DNA of 64,000 nt from Blautia sp. An81 (GCF_002161285.1 NZ_NFHH01000001.1:186001-250000), one strand, 5' to 3'; positions 15,925 through 25,399 are shown, counted from the stretch's first letter. Notes: a model not told the origin generated them from the sequence alone. Translations and numbers: made by a program.

Positions 15925-16722
15925 CTATATCTTAATATCGATTATCTTTTTGCCGATCACATAGGCAAGCCCGAAAATGCCGATGCAGACCACTTTCACA
16001 AGGACTGTCAGCGGAGTATTGGAGCCTGCCATACTGGTTCCCAGCCCTTTCAGCATGACCACGATCACTATCGGCATGACCATCATAATATACAACTCGT
16101 TTTTAGAGCCGGAAAGCATAGTTTCAATCTCCATCTCCATCTCAATCTTGTCATTGATGATCTCTCTGGTATCGGATACGATCCGCTTCAGGTCACTTCC
16201 CTGGCGGTTGCAGACCTCAAACACATTTGCAAAGCTCATTGCATCATCCAGGCCACTGCGCCTGGCAAAATCCAGCAGCAGTTCCTCTATATTGATATTG
16301 TTTTTCAGTCCTGTGCATATAATCTGGACCTCCCGGACAATATCTGCATCTTCACCATAGATGGAGATCATATCTCCAACTGCATCTTTGAAAGCCTCTA
16401 CAGTATTCTCTCCGGCAGAATAAGAGGAAGTAAGAGATTCCAGCAGATCCTTAAACTGGGTCCGCAGTTCATTTAACTGCTTCTTTTGCTTATGCTCCCG
16501 ATAATATTTTGGAAGAACAGCAGCACATACAATCCCCCCTGCCAGAGCCACTGCCGGAGTATTAAAAAATGCCAGCAAGACAACAAATCCCGCCACAAAT
16601 CCCAATATCCATGCCAGTAGATAATCCAGCCGAGTCATGTGATATACATGATAATCTTTCCCTATACCAAGAAGGCCCCGAAGCTCTATATATTCTTCTT
16701 TTTTCTGTTTTTTCTGAAACAT
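15925..16722 (-). CDS. tadB: Tad pilus inner-membrane platform protein TadB
   Basis: A GspF-like membrane protein paired with TadC. It has hydrophobic helices at about 34-75 and two at the C-terminus (ELYIMMVMPIVIVVMLKGLG and VLVKVVCIGIFGLAYVIGK). The T2SSF core LRTQFKDLLESLTSSYSAGENTVEAF and the cytoplasmic loop FARRSGLDDAMSFANVFEVC are typical. It begins one base after tadA ends, implying translational coupling. The 265-residue length is somewhat short compared with proteobacterial TadB. Confidence 0.92.
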   Translation of the reverse strand: MFQKKQKKEEYIELRGLLGIGKDYHVYHMTRLDYLLAWILGFVAGFVVLLAFFNTPAVALAGGIVCAAVLPKYYREHKQKKQLNELRTQFKDLLESLTSSYSAGENTVEAFKDAVGDMISIYGEDADIVREVQIICTGLKNNINIEELLLDFARRSGLDDAMSFANVFEVCNRQGSDLKRIVSDTREIINDKIEMEMEIETMLSGSKNELYIMMVMPIVIVVMLKGLGTSMAGSNTPLTVLVKVVCIGIFGLAYVIGKKIIDIKI

Positions 16723-16723
16723 A

Positions 16724-17962
16724 CTAAATAACCTCTTTAATGCCCGATAATCTCAACTTGTGATCATTAATCAAGGGATTTTCCGTCCGTGTCAGTTTTC
16801 CGGACACCTTTTCTAAAGTAGACTTTTCATCCTCCTGAAAAATGTAAAGAGGATTAATCTGTATTTTTCCATCTTTATATCCGGTAATTTCACTGATTTC
16901 CATAGTTCTTCTTGTTTTGTCCCGAAGTCTGGATAAATGAATGATAATATCCACTGCGGAAGCAATCTGCTGTCGAATAGCCTCCAAGGGCAGCCCTTCC
17001 GCTCCCTGAAGTACCATGGTCTCCAGACGACTGAGCATATCTCTGGTACTGTTGGCATGGCCGGTACTCAGAGAACCATCATGTCCCGTATTCATGGCCT
17101 GAAGCATGTCCAAAGCTTCTCCGCCTCTGACCTCACCTACAATGATCCGCTCTGGGCGCATACGTAAGGAAGCCCTAATCAAATCCCGAATTGTCACTGC
17201 GCCACTGCCTGATGCATTGGCATTTCTTGTCTCCATTCTGACTAAGTTATCAATCCCCTCTATCTGGAGTTCAGCAGAATCTTCTATAGTGATCACACGT
17301 TCATCATGAGGGATATAACTGGACATGGCATTGAGAAAGGTGGTCTTTCCCGAACCAGTTCCTCCTGAAATAAAAATATTATATTTTGCCCGAACCAAAA
17401 GTTCCAGCACATGAGCCACCTCTGGCGTGATGGAACCAAACTTCAGAAGCTGTTCAATAGTCATGGGCGTCTTGGAAAACTTTCGGATCGTCACCGTAGC
17501 CCCGTTCAGGGATATTGGCGGCAATACCACATTTACACGTGAGCCGTCTGGCAGTCTGGTATCCACGATAGGATTGGCCTGATTTACTTCTCTTCCTGCC
17601 TGTCCTACAATCTTCTGAATAATATCTTCCAACTGTTTCTCATCGTCAAAACTCTGTTCCAGCTTATACAGAGCGCCTGCTTTTTCAATAAAGACTTCCT
17701 TCGGCCCGTTGATCATGACCTCCGTGATCTGCTCGTCTTTTATGATAGAGTCCAAAAGCCCCAGGCCGCGGATAGAGCTGAAAACCCTTTCTGTAATATC
17801 TACCCGTTCTTCAATCGTCAGATATTCATCCCGGACTTCTTCTACGATCATCTGTTCAATAGCGTCTTCTAGAGCGTTATTATCCATCTGGTTCAAATTA
17901 TACCGGTCAAAGATCCGTTTTTTCAGTTTTTTGGCAATCTGTACTTTCTTATCCTCAGTCAT
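16724..17962 (-). CDS. tadA: Tad pilus assembly ATPase TadA (CpaF family)
   Basis: A hexameric secretion ATPase that powers pilus assembly at the cytoplasmic membrane. Starting at 17962 the protein has 412 residues. Walker A SGGTGSGKTTFLN (about 199-211), Asp box VITIEDSAELQI, Walker B RPERIIVGEVRGGEAL and the His box MNTGHDGSLSTGHANS are intact. The ATG at 17962 is chosen because AGGAGG lies five bases upstream. A longer frame to 18016 would overlap tadZ and lacks a ribosome site. Confidence 0.96.
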   Translation of the reverse strand: MTEDKKVQIAKKLKKRIFDRYNLNQMDNNALEDAIEQMIVEEVRDEYLTIEERVDITERVFSSIRGLGLLDSIIKDEQITEVMINGPKEVFIEKAGALYKLEQSFDDEKQLEDIIQKIVGQAGREVNQANPIVDTRLPDGSRVNVVLPPISLNGATVTIRKFSKTPMTIEQLLKFGSITPEVAHVLELLVRAKYNIFISGGTGSGKTTFLNAMSSYIPHDERVITIEDSAELQIEGIDNLVRMETRNANASGSGAVTIRDLIRASLRMRPERIIVGEVRGGEALDMLQAMNTGHDGSLSTGHANSTRDMLSRLETMVLQGAEGLPLEAIRQQIASAVDIIIHLSRLRDKTRRTMEISEITGYKDGKIQINPLYIFQEDEKSTLEKVSGKLTRTENPLINDHKLRLSGIKEVI

Positions 17963-17975
17963 GACAACCTCCTGC

Positions 17976-19034
17976 TCATAGTAAGCTGATGGTATCAAGC
18001 TCCTTGATCTTTTCAATCAAAGCTCTTCCCGTAAGTCCTTCGATACGATGTATCCCTCCTGCTACCGGAACGGCTGTCTTGCCTATCTGTTCGCTGCTTT
18101 TCGAACTGTAGCGGTTATACAGCAGGCTCATTTTGCTCAGTATCTTTGTGTCTGTCCTACTCTCCAACACACGAGCCACCTCACAGAATCTTTCAAACTT
18201 TTGGTTGCCGGAAGGGGTTCCATCAGATACATATATCACCTTATCTGCAAAATCCTCTATAATCTGCATCATTCTGTGGGAAACGTCTTCCGCATAATCA
18301 ATTACAATCTCTTCATACTTCTTCACCTGAGCGATTCCGCAGATCAGTTCTTCCACCTCCTGGTCTTCCAGTTCAAACATATCATAAGCATTCTTACAGT
18401 CCTTAAGAAAATCCACACCAGAAGAATCTGTCTGGATTGTGCTTTCTAGTTTCAGGAGCAAATTGCTTTTTTTGCTTTTCAAAGAATAGATGATGTCTGA
18501 AAAACTTAAATTCCCTTCTCCGGAAAAATAAATTTCTGAGCTTCCAAATTTTTCCAGGTTCAGGAAAAAAACTTTTTTCTTTTCTTCTGCACATCTAATA
18601 GCATAGGCTGCTGCTGCTGTAGACACGCCGCTACCTCCCTGGGCAGAAGTGAACAGGACAACTTTAGCCGCCAGATCATTTTTCTTTAAGCTGACTCTTC
18701 CTGCTCTTTCCGCATAAAGACTAATCATCTGCTTATAGACTGTCTCCGCTTTCTGATATTTCCCGATAGCTGGAATCCCGTTTATTTCTTCTGCAGCAGC
18801 ATTTTTACTTAAATATCCTACGGTCAGACCCTGGGGAATCCTGCTTGCGTCAAGCTTTATATCCTGATCGACCAGCAACAGTTCCACCGATGTCTCCTTC
18901 ATTCCCTCATACAGCAACTCCTCATTGGAAAATAAGGATAACGCTACTCTTTCTCCATATTTTCTCTGGAAAGCTTTTGCCAGCCTTCTCATATATTCTG
19001 CATCTTTATCAAAAACCGCTACCTTTATTTTCAT
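17976..19034 (-). CDS. tadZ: TadZ/CpaE-like pilus localisation ATPase
   Basis: 352 residues. An N-terminal receiver-like domain (1-110) keeps one Asp (LLLVDQDI, about 56). It is followed by a MinD/ParA-type domain whose deviant P-loop reads TSAQGGSGVSTAAAAY (130-145); the usual Lys in GKT is Val. The usual MinD DLD segment is NLEKFG. Such degenerate nucleotide sites are common in TadZ proteins, which position the pilus machine. It is the first gene of the Tad operon, 13 bases before tadA. Confidence 0.85.
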   Translation of the reverse strand: MKIKVAVFDKDAEYMRRLAKAFQRKYGERVALSLFSNEELLYEGMKETSVELLLVDQDIKLDASRIPQGLTVGYLSKNAAAEEINGIPAIGKYQKAETVYKQMISLYAERAGRVSLKKNDLAAKVVLFTSAQGGSGVSTAAAAYAIRCAEEKKKVFFLNLEKFGSSEIYFSGEGNLSFSDIIYSLKSKKSNLLLKLESTIQTDSSGVDFLKDCKNAYDMFELEDQEVEELICGIAQVKKYEEIVIDYAEDVSHRMMQIIEDFADKVIYVSDGTPSGNQKFERFCEVARVLESRTDTKILSKMSLLYNRYSSKSSEQIGKTAVPVAGGIHRIEGLTGRALIEKIKELDTISLL

Positions 19035-19071
19035 ATTTTCTCCCCTCTTGTCTACTAACCATTTACTTAAT

Positions 19072-19100
19072 ATTATACTGTACTTTCTTGGATTCCTAAA
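19072..19100 (-). promoter_or_regulatory. Predicted promoter of the Tad operon
   Basis: A consensus TATAAT on the minus strand (19077-19072) lies 37 bases upstream of the tadZ start. Seventeen bases upstream is only a weak -35-like TTTAGG (19100-19095). The good -10 with a poor -35 hints at activator-dependent or alternative regulation, but this is inference. Confidence 0.45.
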
Positions 19101-19135
19101 GTCTCTGCGCCTTCATTCACCCTACAATTTATTAC

Positions 19136-19169
19136 AAAAAAAAGACCATTTTTACAATGGTCTTTTTTT
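19136..19169. terminator. Bidirectional intrinsic terminator after the parE-parC operon
   Basis: GACCATT (19144-19150) pairs with AATGGTC (19156-19162) around a 5-base loop, flanked by eight A residues (19136-19143) and seven T residues (19163-19169). In the minus direction it ends the transcript of the transglutaminase-like lipoprotein gene and insulates the Tad promoter. Confidence 0.85.
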
Positions 19170-19211
19170 AGCATTTTTTCACGTTATTTTCAAGAAGCTA
19201 TTCAATATCTT

Positions 19212-20435
19212 TTACTGCCACAAAATAATGATCAGGCAGTCGCTCCCTCCATAATAGGTCTGCCAGGAAAAAGACTGCCCTGGAGCCACTGCAGTGCTGT
19301 TCTGCACCGCCTCTTGGATGAGGCTTCCCTGGACCAGCTCCTGAACAGCCAGGTCATAGCTGTCCTGACTGGCAAACCGCAGTTCTGTCATCTCAGCTCC
19401 CTGAGCCAGATCGTTTTGTATCACCTGATAAATCTGGTTCCAGTCATAGGTCTCATACCAGCGTCCCTTATTTTTGTAATAATTATAACTGTCATCCTGG
19501 CAGGGAGGCAGAGGAATGGTATCATCCGGCGTATGAGTGGGAGCTATGGTATCCCAGTTGCAGCACAGATAGCTGTATGAAATATAAGCATCATTCTCTA
19601 CAGGATTCAGATATCCCGGGTTGCCCCAGGTCACGTCCATATAATAATACTGCTCCCCTATCCTGACCAGATTCCAGGCATGGCTGGAAGGCCTATCTCC
19701 CGTTACCGTGCCTGTGACCAGTGTACAAAAGATCCCCATTCTGTTCAGCAGATACTGGGCAGCTTTGGAATACCCCATGCACACTGTCTTCCCTTCCAGA
19801 AAAACACTGCGTATATTCTGATTCTGAGGACTGTTTTCCTCATAAGCCACCTGATCGATAAGGGTTTCATATACATATTTAATCTTATCATAAGTATCAC
19901 CTTGAGGAGCCGCTGCGATCCACTGATCTGCCTTTGCCTCTATCTGCTCCCGCAGAGAGCTGGCCTCCTGGCTGTCCACCTGGTATTCCGGCTGTACCTC
20001 CATGTTCTGAACACCCCCTCCGGGAAGTTCCTGGTAAGTATAGCTGCTGGTGCCGTCAGTCCAGAAATATTCCGGGTGGTCTGCCATTAATACCCTCATC
20101 ACTTTTTCCAGTTGTTCCTGGGAAATAGAGTCCACCGGAATCTTCTCCTGAAAATTCTCGATTCCTGCTGCAAGCTGACGGTATACTGTCTGTTCCTCTC
20201 CATTCAGAGTACTGTATCCATAATAATAGGCTGACTGTTCCTCTGTGATCTCACGTTCTGGAATTTCTGCTGTTTCTTCTTCCTCTGGTTCTTCCTGAGA
20301 GCTCAGTGTGTTTTGGACGGTTTCCCGGAAAAGATCCACCGATTCTTCCAATTCCTGAGAACTGCATCCCCATAGGCTGGTAAATATAGCTGTACTCAGC
20401 ACACAAGCTAATATTTTTTTCTTAATCTTCAACAC
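19212..20435 (-). CDS. Transglutaminase-like lipoprotein
   Basis: 407 residues. A lipoprotein signal ends in the lipobox SLWGC (Cys24), followed by an acidic linker. The transglutaminase-like (papain-fold) domain lies at about 180-275, with the complete triad: Cys219 in GKTVCMGYSKAAQYLL, His252 in PSSHAWNLV and Asp267 in YYMDVTWG. It should act on the outer face of the membrane, perhaps as a protease or wall-linked crosslinking enzyme; substrate unknown. The start is GTG, eight bases after AAAGG. It follows parC by 11 bases and ends the operon before a strong terminator. Confidence 0.85.
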   Translation of the reverse strand: MLKIKKKILACVLSTAIFTSLWGCSSQELEESVDLFRETVQNTLSSQEEPEEEETAEIPEREITEEQSAYYYGYSTLNGEEQTVYRQLAAGIENFQEKIPVDSISQEQLEKVMRVLMADHPEYFWTDGTSSYTYQELPGGGVQNMEVQPEYQVDSQEASSLREQIEAKADQWIAAAPQGDTYDKIKYVYETLIDQVAYEENSPQNQNIRSVFLEGKTVCMGYSKAAQYLLNRMGIFCTLVTGTVTGDRPSSHAWNLVRIGEQYYYMDVTWGNPGYLNPVENDAYISYSYLCCNWDTIAPTHTPDDTIPLPPCQDDSYNYYKNKGRWYETYDWNQIYQVIQNDLAQGAEMTELRFASQDSYDLAVQELVQGSLIQEAVQNSTAVAPGQSFSWQTYYGGSDCLIIILWQ

Positions 20436-20446
20436 CTCTTCCGCCT

Positions 20447-22696
20447 TTAGATTCTTACCTTGGTTCCCTTGGTATCCCTTTTTGCCAGCTTCAGTTTATT
20501 CAGTGTTATCTGCTTTTCTCTATAGGTAATCGTATGTTCAATCCTGTTTTCCAGCATATAGGCATGTTCTACCAGATCTTTTTCTCCCATTCGGATTCCC
20601 CGGACGCCCATGGCATTTTTCTTCTGCACCGGTATTTCCTCTTTCAGGAATTTCAGGAAATAGCCCTCTCTGGTCTGAAGTACCAGATGTTCCATAGCTC
20701 CGGCTGGCTGTACCATAACGACTCTGTCCTCTTCTCCCAGTTTGGTAGCTCCTATGGTTCTCTTAGAGACAGCAAATTCACTGCCCTCCACCTGTTTCAC
20801 CATGCCTTTTTGGGTAACAAAGCATAGCATTTCTTCCTTTACCTGGGACAGAGAGACCACTAAAACGATCTGCTCTGTCTTGCTGTCATAGTTGCTCACA
20901 TTGTCAACAGGCGTTCCCTTATCCCGAAATTTCCCATAGGGCAGGTCCATAACCTTTACCAGATGCATCCTTCCTGCGTCTGTGAACACACAGATCTTAT
21001 CTGTATTCATACAGGTAAATACATATTTATTCTCTGCATCTGCCGTCTCTTTATTCCTCTCATAAACCGAGGTGTCCACAGTCTTGGCGTAGCCGAACCG
21101 GTCCATGAGAAAGACTACCGGAGCTTCTTCAATTTTCTTTTCCTCATAGACAACTTCTTCTGCATTTTCCACGGCGGTCTTTCTGGGTGCCGCATATTCC
21201 TTTTTGATTTTTTTCAGATCATCCATGATCACTGAAGCCATAGAATCATAATTATTCAAAATATCCTCATAAGCAGCGATTTTCTTCAGGGTTTCTTCAT
21301 GCTCTGCCATAAGGGTTTCTATTTCCAGGCCGATGAGCTTATACAGACGCATATCCAGGATTGCTCCAGCCTGACGCTCTGTAAAACGAAGTTTTGCCGC
21401 CTGTCTCATACTGGTCTTTGTTTTGAATTTAATTCCTTCTGTAACTCCATTTACCAGGCAGTTTTTCACCTGTTCCCGGCTCTTGCTGCCTCTGAGGATT
21501 TCAATGATCAGGTCGATAACATCGCAGGCCTGGATCAGACCTTCCTGGATCTCCTGATTTTCTTTCTCCTTTTTCAGCAGGCTGGTATACTTCCTGGTAG
21601 CCACTTCAAACTGGAAGTCCACATGATGCTCAATGATCTGCCGAAGCCCCAGGGTTTCCGGCCTCTGCTCTGCCACTGCCAGCATATTCACTCCGAAAGT
21701 GTCTTCCAGACGGGTCTTTTTATAAAGCATGTTCTTCAGGTTTTCCACATCTGCGCCTTTTTTCAGTTCCAGGACAATGCGTATCCCTTCTTTGGAAGAC
21801 TGGTTGGAAATATCTACAATATCTGTAGTCTTCTTCGTCTCCACCAGAGCCGCCACATCATTCAGGAATTTTCCTATATTGGCGCCGATCATCGTATAAG
21901 GGATTTCTGAGATTACCAGAAGCGTCTTCCCGTTTTTTCCTTTTTCCGTCTCTACTTTTCCCCGGATTTTAATCTTGCCGGTTCCCGACTCATAAATAGC
22001 AGGAAGGTTATCTTTATTTACGATAATCCCTCCAGTGGGGAAATCAGGGCCTTTTATATATTTCATCAGTTCTTTTGTAGTGATCTGATTATTTTTCATA
22101 TAGGCAATAACACCGTCAATCACCTCTCCCAGGTTGTGAGGAGGAATACTGGTTGCCATACCCACGGCAATTCCATCGGCGCCGTTTACAAGAATGTTTG
22201 GGATCCGCACCGGCAGCACTTCCGGTTCCTTCTCCGTCTCATCGAAATTAGGGACAAAGTCCACCACATTCTTGTCCATGTCTTTTAAATATACTTCCTG
22301 GGTGATCTTCTGGAGACGGGCCTCTGTATAACGCATAGCCGCCGCCCCATCTCCCTCAATGGAGCCAAAGTTTCCATGACCGTCCACCAGAGGCAATCCC
22401 TTTTTAAAATCCTGGGCCATGACTACCAGGGCCTCATAAATGGAACTATCACCATGAGGATGGTATTTACCCATAGTATCTCCTACAATACGGGCACATT
22501 TTCTATAGGGCCTGTCATAGCGGATCCCCAATTCATACATATCGTACAGAGTTCTTCTCTGCACCGGTTTCAGTCCGTCTCTCACATCAGGAAGAGCACG
22601 GGCAATAATAACACTCATTGCATAATCAATATAAGACTTCTGCATGATCTCCGAATATTCTGTCCGGATAATATTTTCATGAATACCTGCCGCCAT
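20447..22696 (-). CDS. parC: Type IIA topoisomerase subunit A, ParC-like
   Basis: 749 residues of a GyrA/ParC breakage-reunion subunit. The catalytic Tyr123 lies in AAMRYTEARL. The quinolone-resistance region HPHGDSSIYEALV keeps Ser84 and an acidic Glu88. The C-terminal beta-pinwheel has degenerate blades (ICVFTDAGRMHLV, LCFVTQKGMVK) and I see no GyrA box (QRRGGKG-like), so topoisomerase IV or a second gyrase-like enzyme is more likely than canonical gyrase. The partner subunit is encoded directly upstream (10-base gap). Confidence 0.85.
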   Translation of the reverse strand: MAAGIHENIIRTEYSEIMQKSYIDYAMSVIIARALPDVRDGLKPVQRRTLYDMYELGIRYDRPYRKCARIVGDTMGKYHPHGDSSIYEALVVMAQDFKKGLPLVDGHGNFGSIEGDGAAAMRYTEARLQKITQEVYLKDMDKNVVDFVPNFDETEKEPEVLPVRIPNILVNGADGIAVGMATSIPPHNLGEVIDGVIAYMKNNQITTKELMKYIKGPDFPTGGIIVNKDNLPAIYESGTGKIKIRGKVETEKGKNGKTLLVISEIPYTMIGANIGKFLNDVAALVETKKTTDIVDISNQSSKEGIRIVLELKKGADVENLKNMLYKKTRLEDTFGVNMLAVAEQRPETLGLRQIIEHHVDFQFEVATRKYTSLLKKEKENQEIQEGLIQACDVIDLIIEILRGSKSREQVKNCLVNGVTEGIKFKTKTSMRQAAKLRFTERQAGAILDMRLYKLIGLEIETLMAEHEETLKKIAAYEDILNNYDSMASVIMDDLKKIKKEYAAPRKTAVENAEEVVYEEKKIEEAPVVFLMDRFGYAKTVDTSVYERNKETADAENKYVFTCMNTDKICVFTDAGRMHLVKVMDLPYGKFRDKGTPVDNVSNYDSKTEQIVLVVSLSQVKEEMLCFVTQKGMVKQVEGSEFAVSKRTIGATKLGEEDRVVMVQPAGAMEHLVLQTREGYFLKFLKEEIPVQKKNAMGVRGIRMGEKDLVEHAYMLENRIEHTITYREKQITLNKLKLAKRDTKGTKVRI

Positions 22697-22706
22697 ACTC
22701 TACCTC

Positions 22707-24629
22707 CTAAACATCTAATTCTGCATCTCTAGCGTGTTCATAGATAAATGCCTTTCTGGGCGGTACCTCTGTTCCCATAAGCACTTCTGTTACCTCTGAA
22801 GCCATACGGGCATCCTCAATTTCCACCAGGCGCAGCCTGCGGGTCACAGGATTTAAAGTAGTTTCCCATAGCTGCTGGGCGTCCATTTCTCCCAGACCTT
22901 TGTATCTCTGGAGTGTAAAAGGGCCTTTATGGGTCTTTCTGTACCGCTCCAGGGCTTTGTCGTCATAAAGATACTCCTCTTCTCCTTTAGAAGGCATGGC
23001 TTTATACAAAGGCGGCATGGCAATATATACATGTCCTTCATAGATAAGCTCCGGCATAAAACGATAAAAAAGGGTCAGCAGAAGTGTAGAGATATGGGCA
23101 CCGTCTACATCCGCATCTGCCATAATGATGATCTTATCATAGCGGAGTTTGGTAATGTCAAAATCATTTCCATAGCCTTCAGAGAATCCACAGCCAAACG
23201 CATTGATCATAGTCTTAATTTCTGCATTGGCAAGCACTTTATCAATAGTTGCCTTTTCCACGTTCAGGATTTTTCCCCTGATAGGAAGGATTGCCTGGAA
23301 GCTCCTGTCTCTGGCAGTCTTGGCACTGCCTCCTGCAGAATCTCCCTCCACAATAAAGATTTCACAGACATCAGGATCCCTTTTCTCACAGTTTGCCAGC
23401 TTTCCATTGGAATCAAAAGAATATTTCTGTTTTGTAAGAAGGTTTGTCTTGGCCTTCTCTTCGGTTTTCCGGATTTTTGCAGATTTTTCTGCACAGGCCA
23501 GGATATTTTTCAGCACTTCCAGATTCCTGTCAAAGTATAGAACAATTTCCTCTCCGGTAACCTTTCCCGTAGCCTTAGATGCATCCTGATTATCCAGCTT
23601 TGTCTTAGTCTGCCCTTCAAATCTGGGAGCCGGGTGCTTAATGGAAACTACGGCAGTCATTCCGTTCCTGATATCCGCCCCTGTAAAGTTCGCATCCTTC
23701 TCCTTCAGGATACCCAGTTCTCTGGCGTAACTGTTCATTACTGTAGTAAAAGTGGTCTTAAAGCCCGTAAGGTGGGTTCCTCCTTCTGCATTATAAATAT
23801 TGTTGCAGAATCCCAGTACATTCTCACGGAACTCATTGACATATTGAAAAGCCGCCTCCACAGTAATCCCGTCGCACTCTCCTTTAAAATATACCGGTTC
23901 ATGGATAGGCTGGCTTTTTTTATTCAAGTCTCTGATAAATCCCACGATCCCTTCAGGCTCGTGATAAACGATTTCCTCCGGTTCCTCTCCCCGGTTGTCC
24001 TGAAACAGAATCGTCAGCTCCGGATTCAGATAGGCGGTTTCATGGAGCCTGCTCTTAACCTCTGCTGCTGCAAATCTGGTCTTCTCAAAAATTTCCGGGT
24101 CAGGCAGAAAATTTACCAGAGTCCCTGTATTTTTTGTTCTTCCTAATTTAGGGAGAAGTCCGTCTTCCAACTGGATCACAGGGACTCCTCTCTCATACCG
24201 GTCATGATGGACATAGCCATCCCGGCTGATCTTTACATCCAGATATGTGGACAGGGCGTTTACCACCGAAGAGCCTACTCCATGGAGACCTCCGCTGGTC
24301 TTATAAACCTCTCCGTCAAATTTTCCGCCTGCATGAAGAGTGGTAAACACCAACCGCTCTGCAGACATTCCTTTTTCATGCATGCCTACAGGGATTCCCC
24401 TTCCGTTATCCTCCACTGTAGCCGAACCGTCTGGCTCCAGAGTCACACGGATATTGCTGCAGTAGCCGGCCAGATGCTCATCCACTGCATTGTCTACGAT
24501 TTCATATATTAAATGGTTCAGACCCTTGCGGGAAACACTTCCGATATACATTCCCGGACGCTTGCGCACTGCTTCCAGGCCTTCCAGCACAGTAATACTG
24601 CTGGCATCATAAGTATTCTTCTTAGCCAT
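22707..24629 (-). CDS. parE: Type IIA topoisomerase subunit B, ParE-like
   Basis: 640 residues. GHKL ATPase motifs are present (YEIVDNAVDEHLAG, VEDNGRGIPV, GLHGVGSSVVNALS). The TOPRIM metal site is present (FIVEGDSAGGSAK and IIMADADVDGAHIS), and so is the RYKGLGEMDAQQLWETT motif. It pairs with the downstream ParC-like gene. ParE and GyrB are hard to separate by motif alone; the ParE call rests on the partner lacking a GyrA box. Confidence 0.85.
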   Translation of the reverse strand: MAKKNTYDASSITVLEGLEAVRKRPGMYIGSVSRKGLNHLIYEIVDNAVDEHLAGYCSNIRVTLEPDGSATVEDNGRGIPVGMHEKGMSAERLVFTTLHAGGKFDGEVYKTSGGLHGVGSSVVNALSTYLDVKISRDGYVHHDRYERGVPVIQLEDGLLPKLGRTKNTGTLVNFLPDPEIFEKTRFAAAEVKSRLHETAYLNPELTILFQDNRGEEPEEIVYHEPEGIVGFIRDLNKKSQPIHEPVYFKGECDGITVEAAFQYVNEFRENVLGFCNNIYNAEGGTHLTGFKTTFTTVMNSYARELGILKEKDANFTGADIRNGMTAVVSIKHPAPRFEGQTKTKLDNQDASKATGKVTGEEIVLYFDRNLEVLKNILACAEKSAKIRKTEEKAKTNLLTKQKYSFDSNGKLANCEKRDPDVCEIFIVEGDSAGGSAKTARDRSFQAILPIRGKILNVEKATIDKVLANAEIKTMINAFGCGFSEGYGNDFDITKLRYDKIIIMADADVDGAHISTLLLTLFYRFMPELIYEGHVYIAMPPLYKAMPSKGEEEYLYDDKALERYRKTHKGPFTLQRYKGLGEMDAQQLWETTLNPVTRRLRLVEIEDARMASEVTEVLMGTEVPPRKAFIYEHARDAELDV

Positions 24630-24647
24630 TTCCAGATTCCTTCCTTC

Positions 24648-25184
24648 CTATAAATAATCCCTGTCTGCCTGTGAACTTTGAATCTTTCTTACAAGCAAAG
24701 CTGCCAGAAAGCCGCAGACAAGTCCTAACCCTGCCCCTGCCAATACATCTGTAGGAAAATGTACATAAAAATATAACCGGGATATCCCCATCAGCACTGC
24801 CAGAAAAACCGCCCAGATACCAAACCTATGTCCCATAAAGAGCAAGGCCCCTGCTGCCGCAAAAGATGCCATGGTATGCCCAGAAGGAAAAGAAAAATCC
24901 TCAGGCACTCTTATAAGCATCTCCACAGAATCATTAATCCAGCATGGTCTGGGTCTGGCCACCAAAGGCTTAAGGATCCGATTTGCCAGGACAAAATCAA
25001 AAACCAGGGCGATCAGCACAGCGGCTCCCGAAGCCCTGTATTTCTTCATCAAAAAAAGCAGGAGTCCCAGCAGTATCCAGAACCAGCCTGCCTCCCCCAA
25101 AAATGTAACAAAGGACATGAGGCTGTTCAGGACAGGTGAGTGTATACTTTGCAGGAAGTCTAAAATTTCAAATTCCCATTCCAT
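24648..25184 (-). CDS. PAP2-family membrane phosphatase
   Basis: 178 residues with about five membrane helices. All three acid-phosphatase motifs are present: KPLVARPRPC, FPSGHTMASFAA and SRLYFYVHFPTDVLAGAGLG. Likely substrates are undecaprenyl or phosphatidyl pyro/monophosphates on the outer membrane face; the exact substrate is not readable from sequence. It is the first gene of an operon with parE, parC and the transglutaminase-like lipoprotein. The start follows GGAGG. Confidence 0.9.
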   Translation of the reverse strand: MEWEFEILDFLQSIHSPVLNSLMSFVTFLGEAGWFWILLGLLLFLMKKYRASGAAVLIALVFDFVLANRILKPLVARPRPCWINDSVEMLIRVPEDFSFPSGHTMASFAAAGALLFMGHRFGIWAVFLAVLMGISRLYFYVHFPTDVLAGAGLGLVCGFLAALLVRKIQSSQADRDYL

Positions 25185-25296
25185 AAATCCTTTTCCTCCA
25201 AACAGACTTCAGCAATTTCATTATGTCTTTCTTGACAGGTCTTATGTATCATATCTCATTTTTTCCTGATTTTCAAACCCTTTCTGCATTTCCAAT

Positions 25297-25325
25297 ATTA
25301 TCAAACATATGTTCGATTTTGTCAA
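25297..25325 (-). promoter_or_regulatory. Promoter with LexA-like box in the spacer (PAP2-parE-parC operon)
   Basis: On the minus strand TTGACA (25325-25320) and GATAAT (25302-25297) are 17 bases apart. The spacer contains GAACATATGTTT (25314-25303), matching the Gram-positive SOS box pattern GAAC-N4-GTTY, with a flanking C giving CGAACATATGTTTG. A repressor bound here would block polymerase. The predicted start is about 105 bases before the PAP2 gene. LexA control is inference from the motif. Confidence 0.6.
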
Positions 25326-25360
25326 GAAAAAATTTTTTTCGATTTTTTTCAAAATATGTG

Positions 25361-25389
25361 TTGACTTTTAATGGAGAATCATGTATTAT
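25361..25389 (+). promoter_or_regulatory. Promoter of tRNA-Glu
   Basis: TTGACT (25361-25366) and TATTAT (25384-25389), 17-base spacer, 10 bases before the first tRNA nucleotide. Both hexamers are near consensus. Confidence 0.85.
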
Positions 25390-25399
25390 AATCAAGCAC

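Noticed and set aside
20447-24629. Canonical gyrA/gyrB pair
   Set aside because: Not excluded fully, but no GyrA box is visible in the subunit A C-terminal domain and the pair is away from dnaA/recF-type genes, so a ParC/ParE-like call is preferred.
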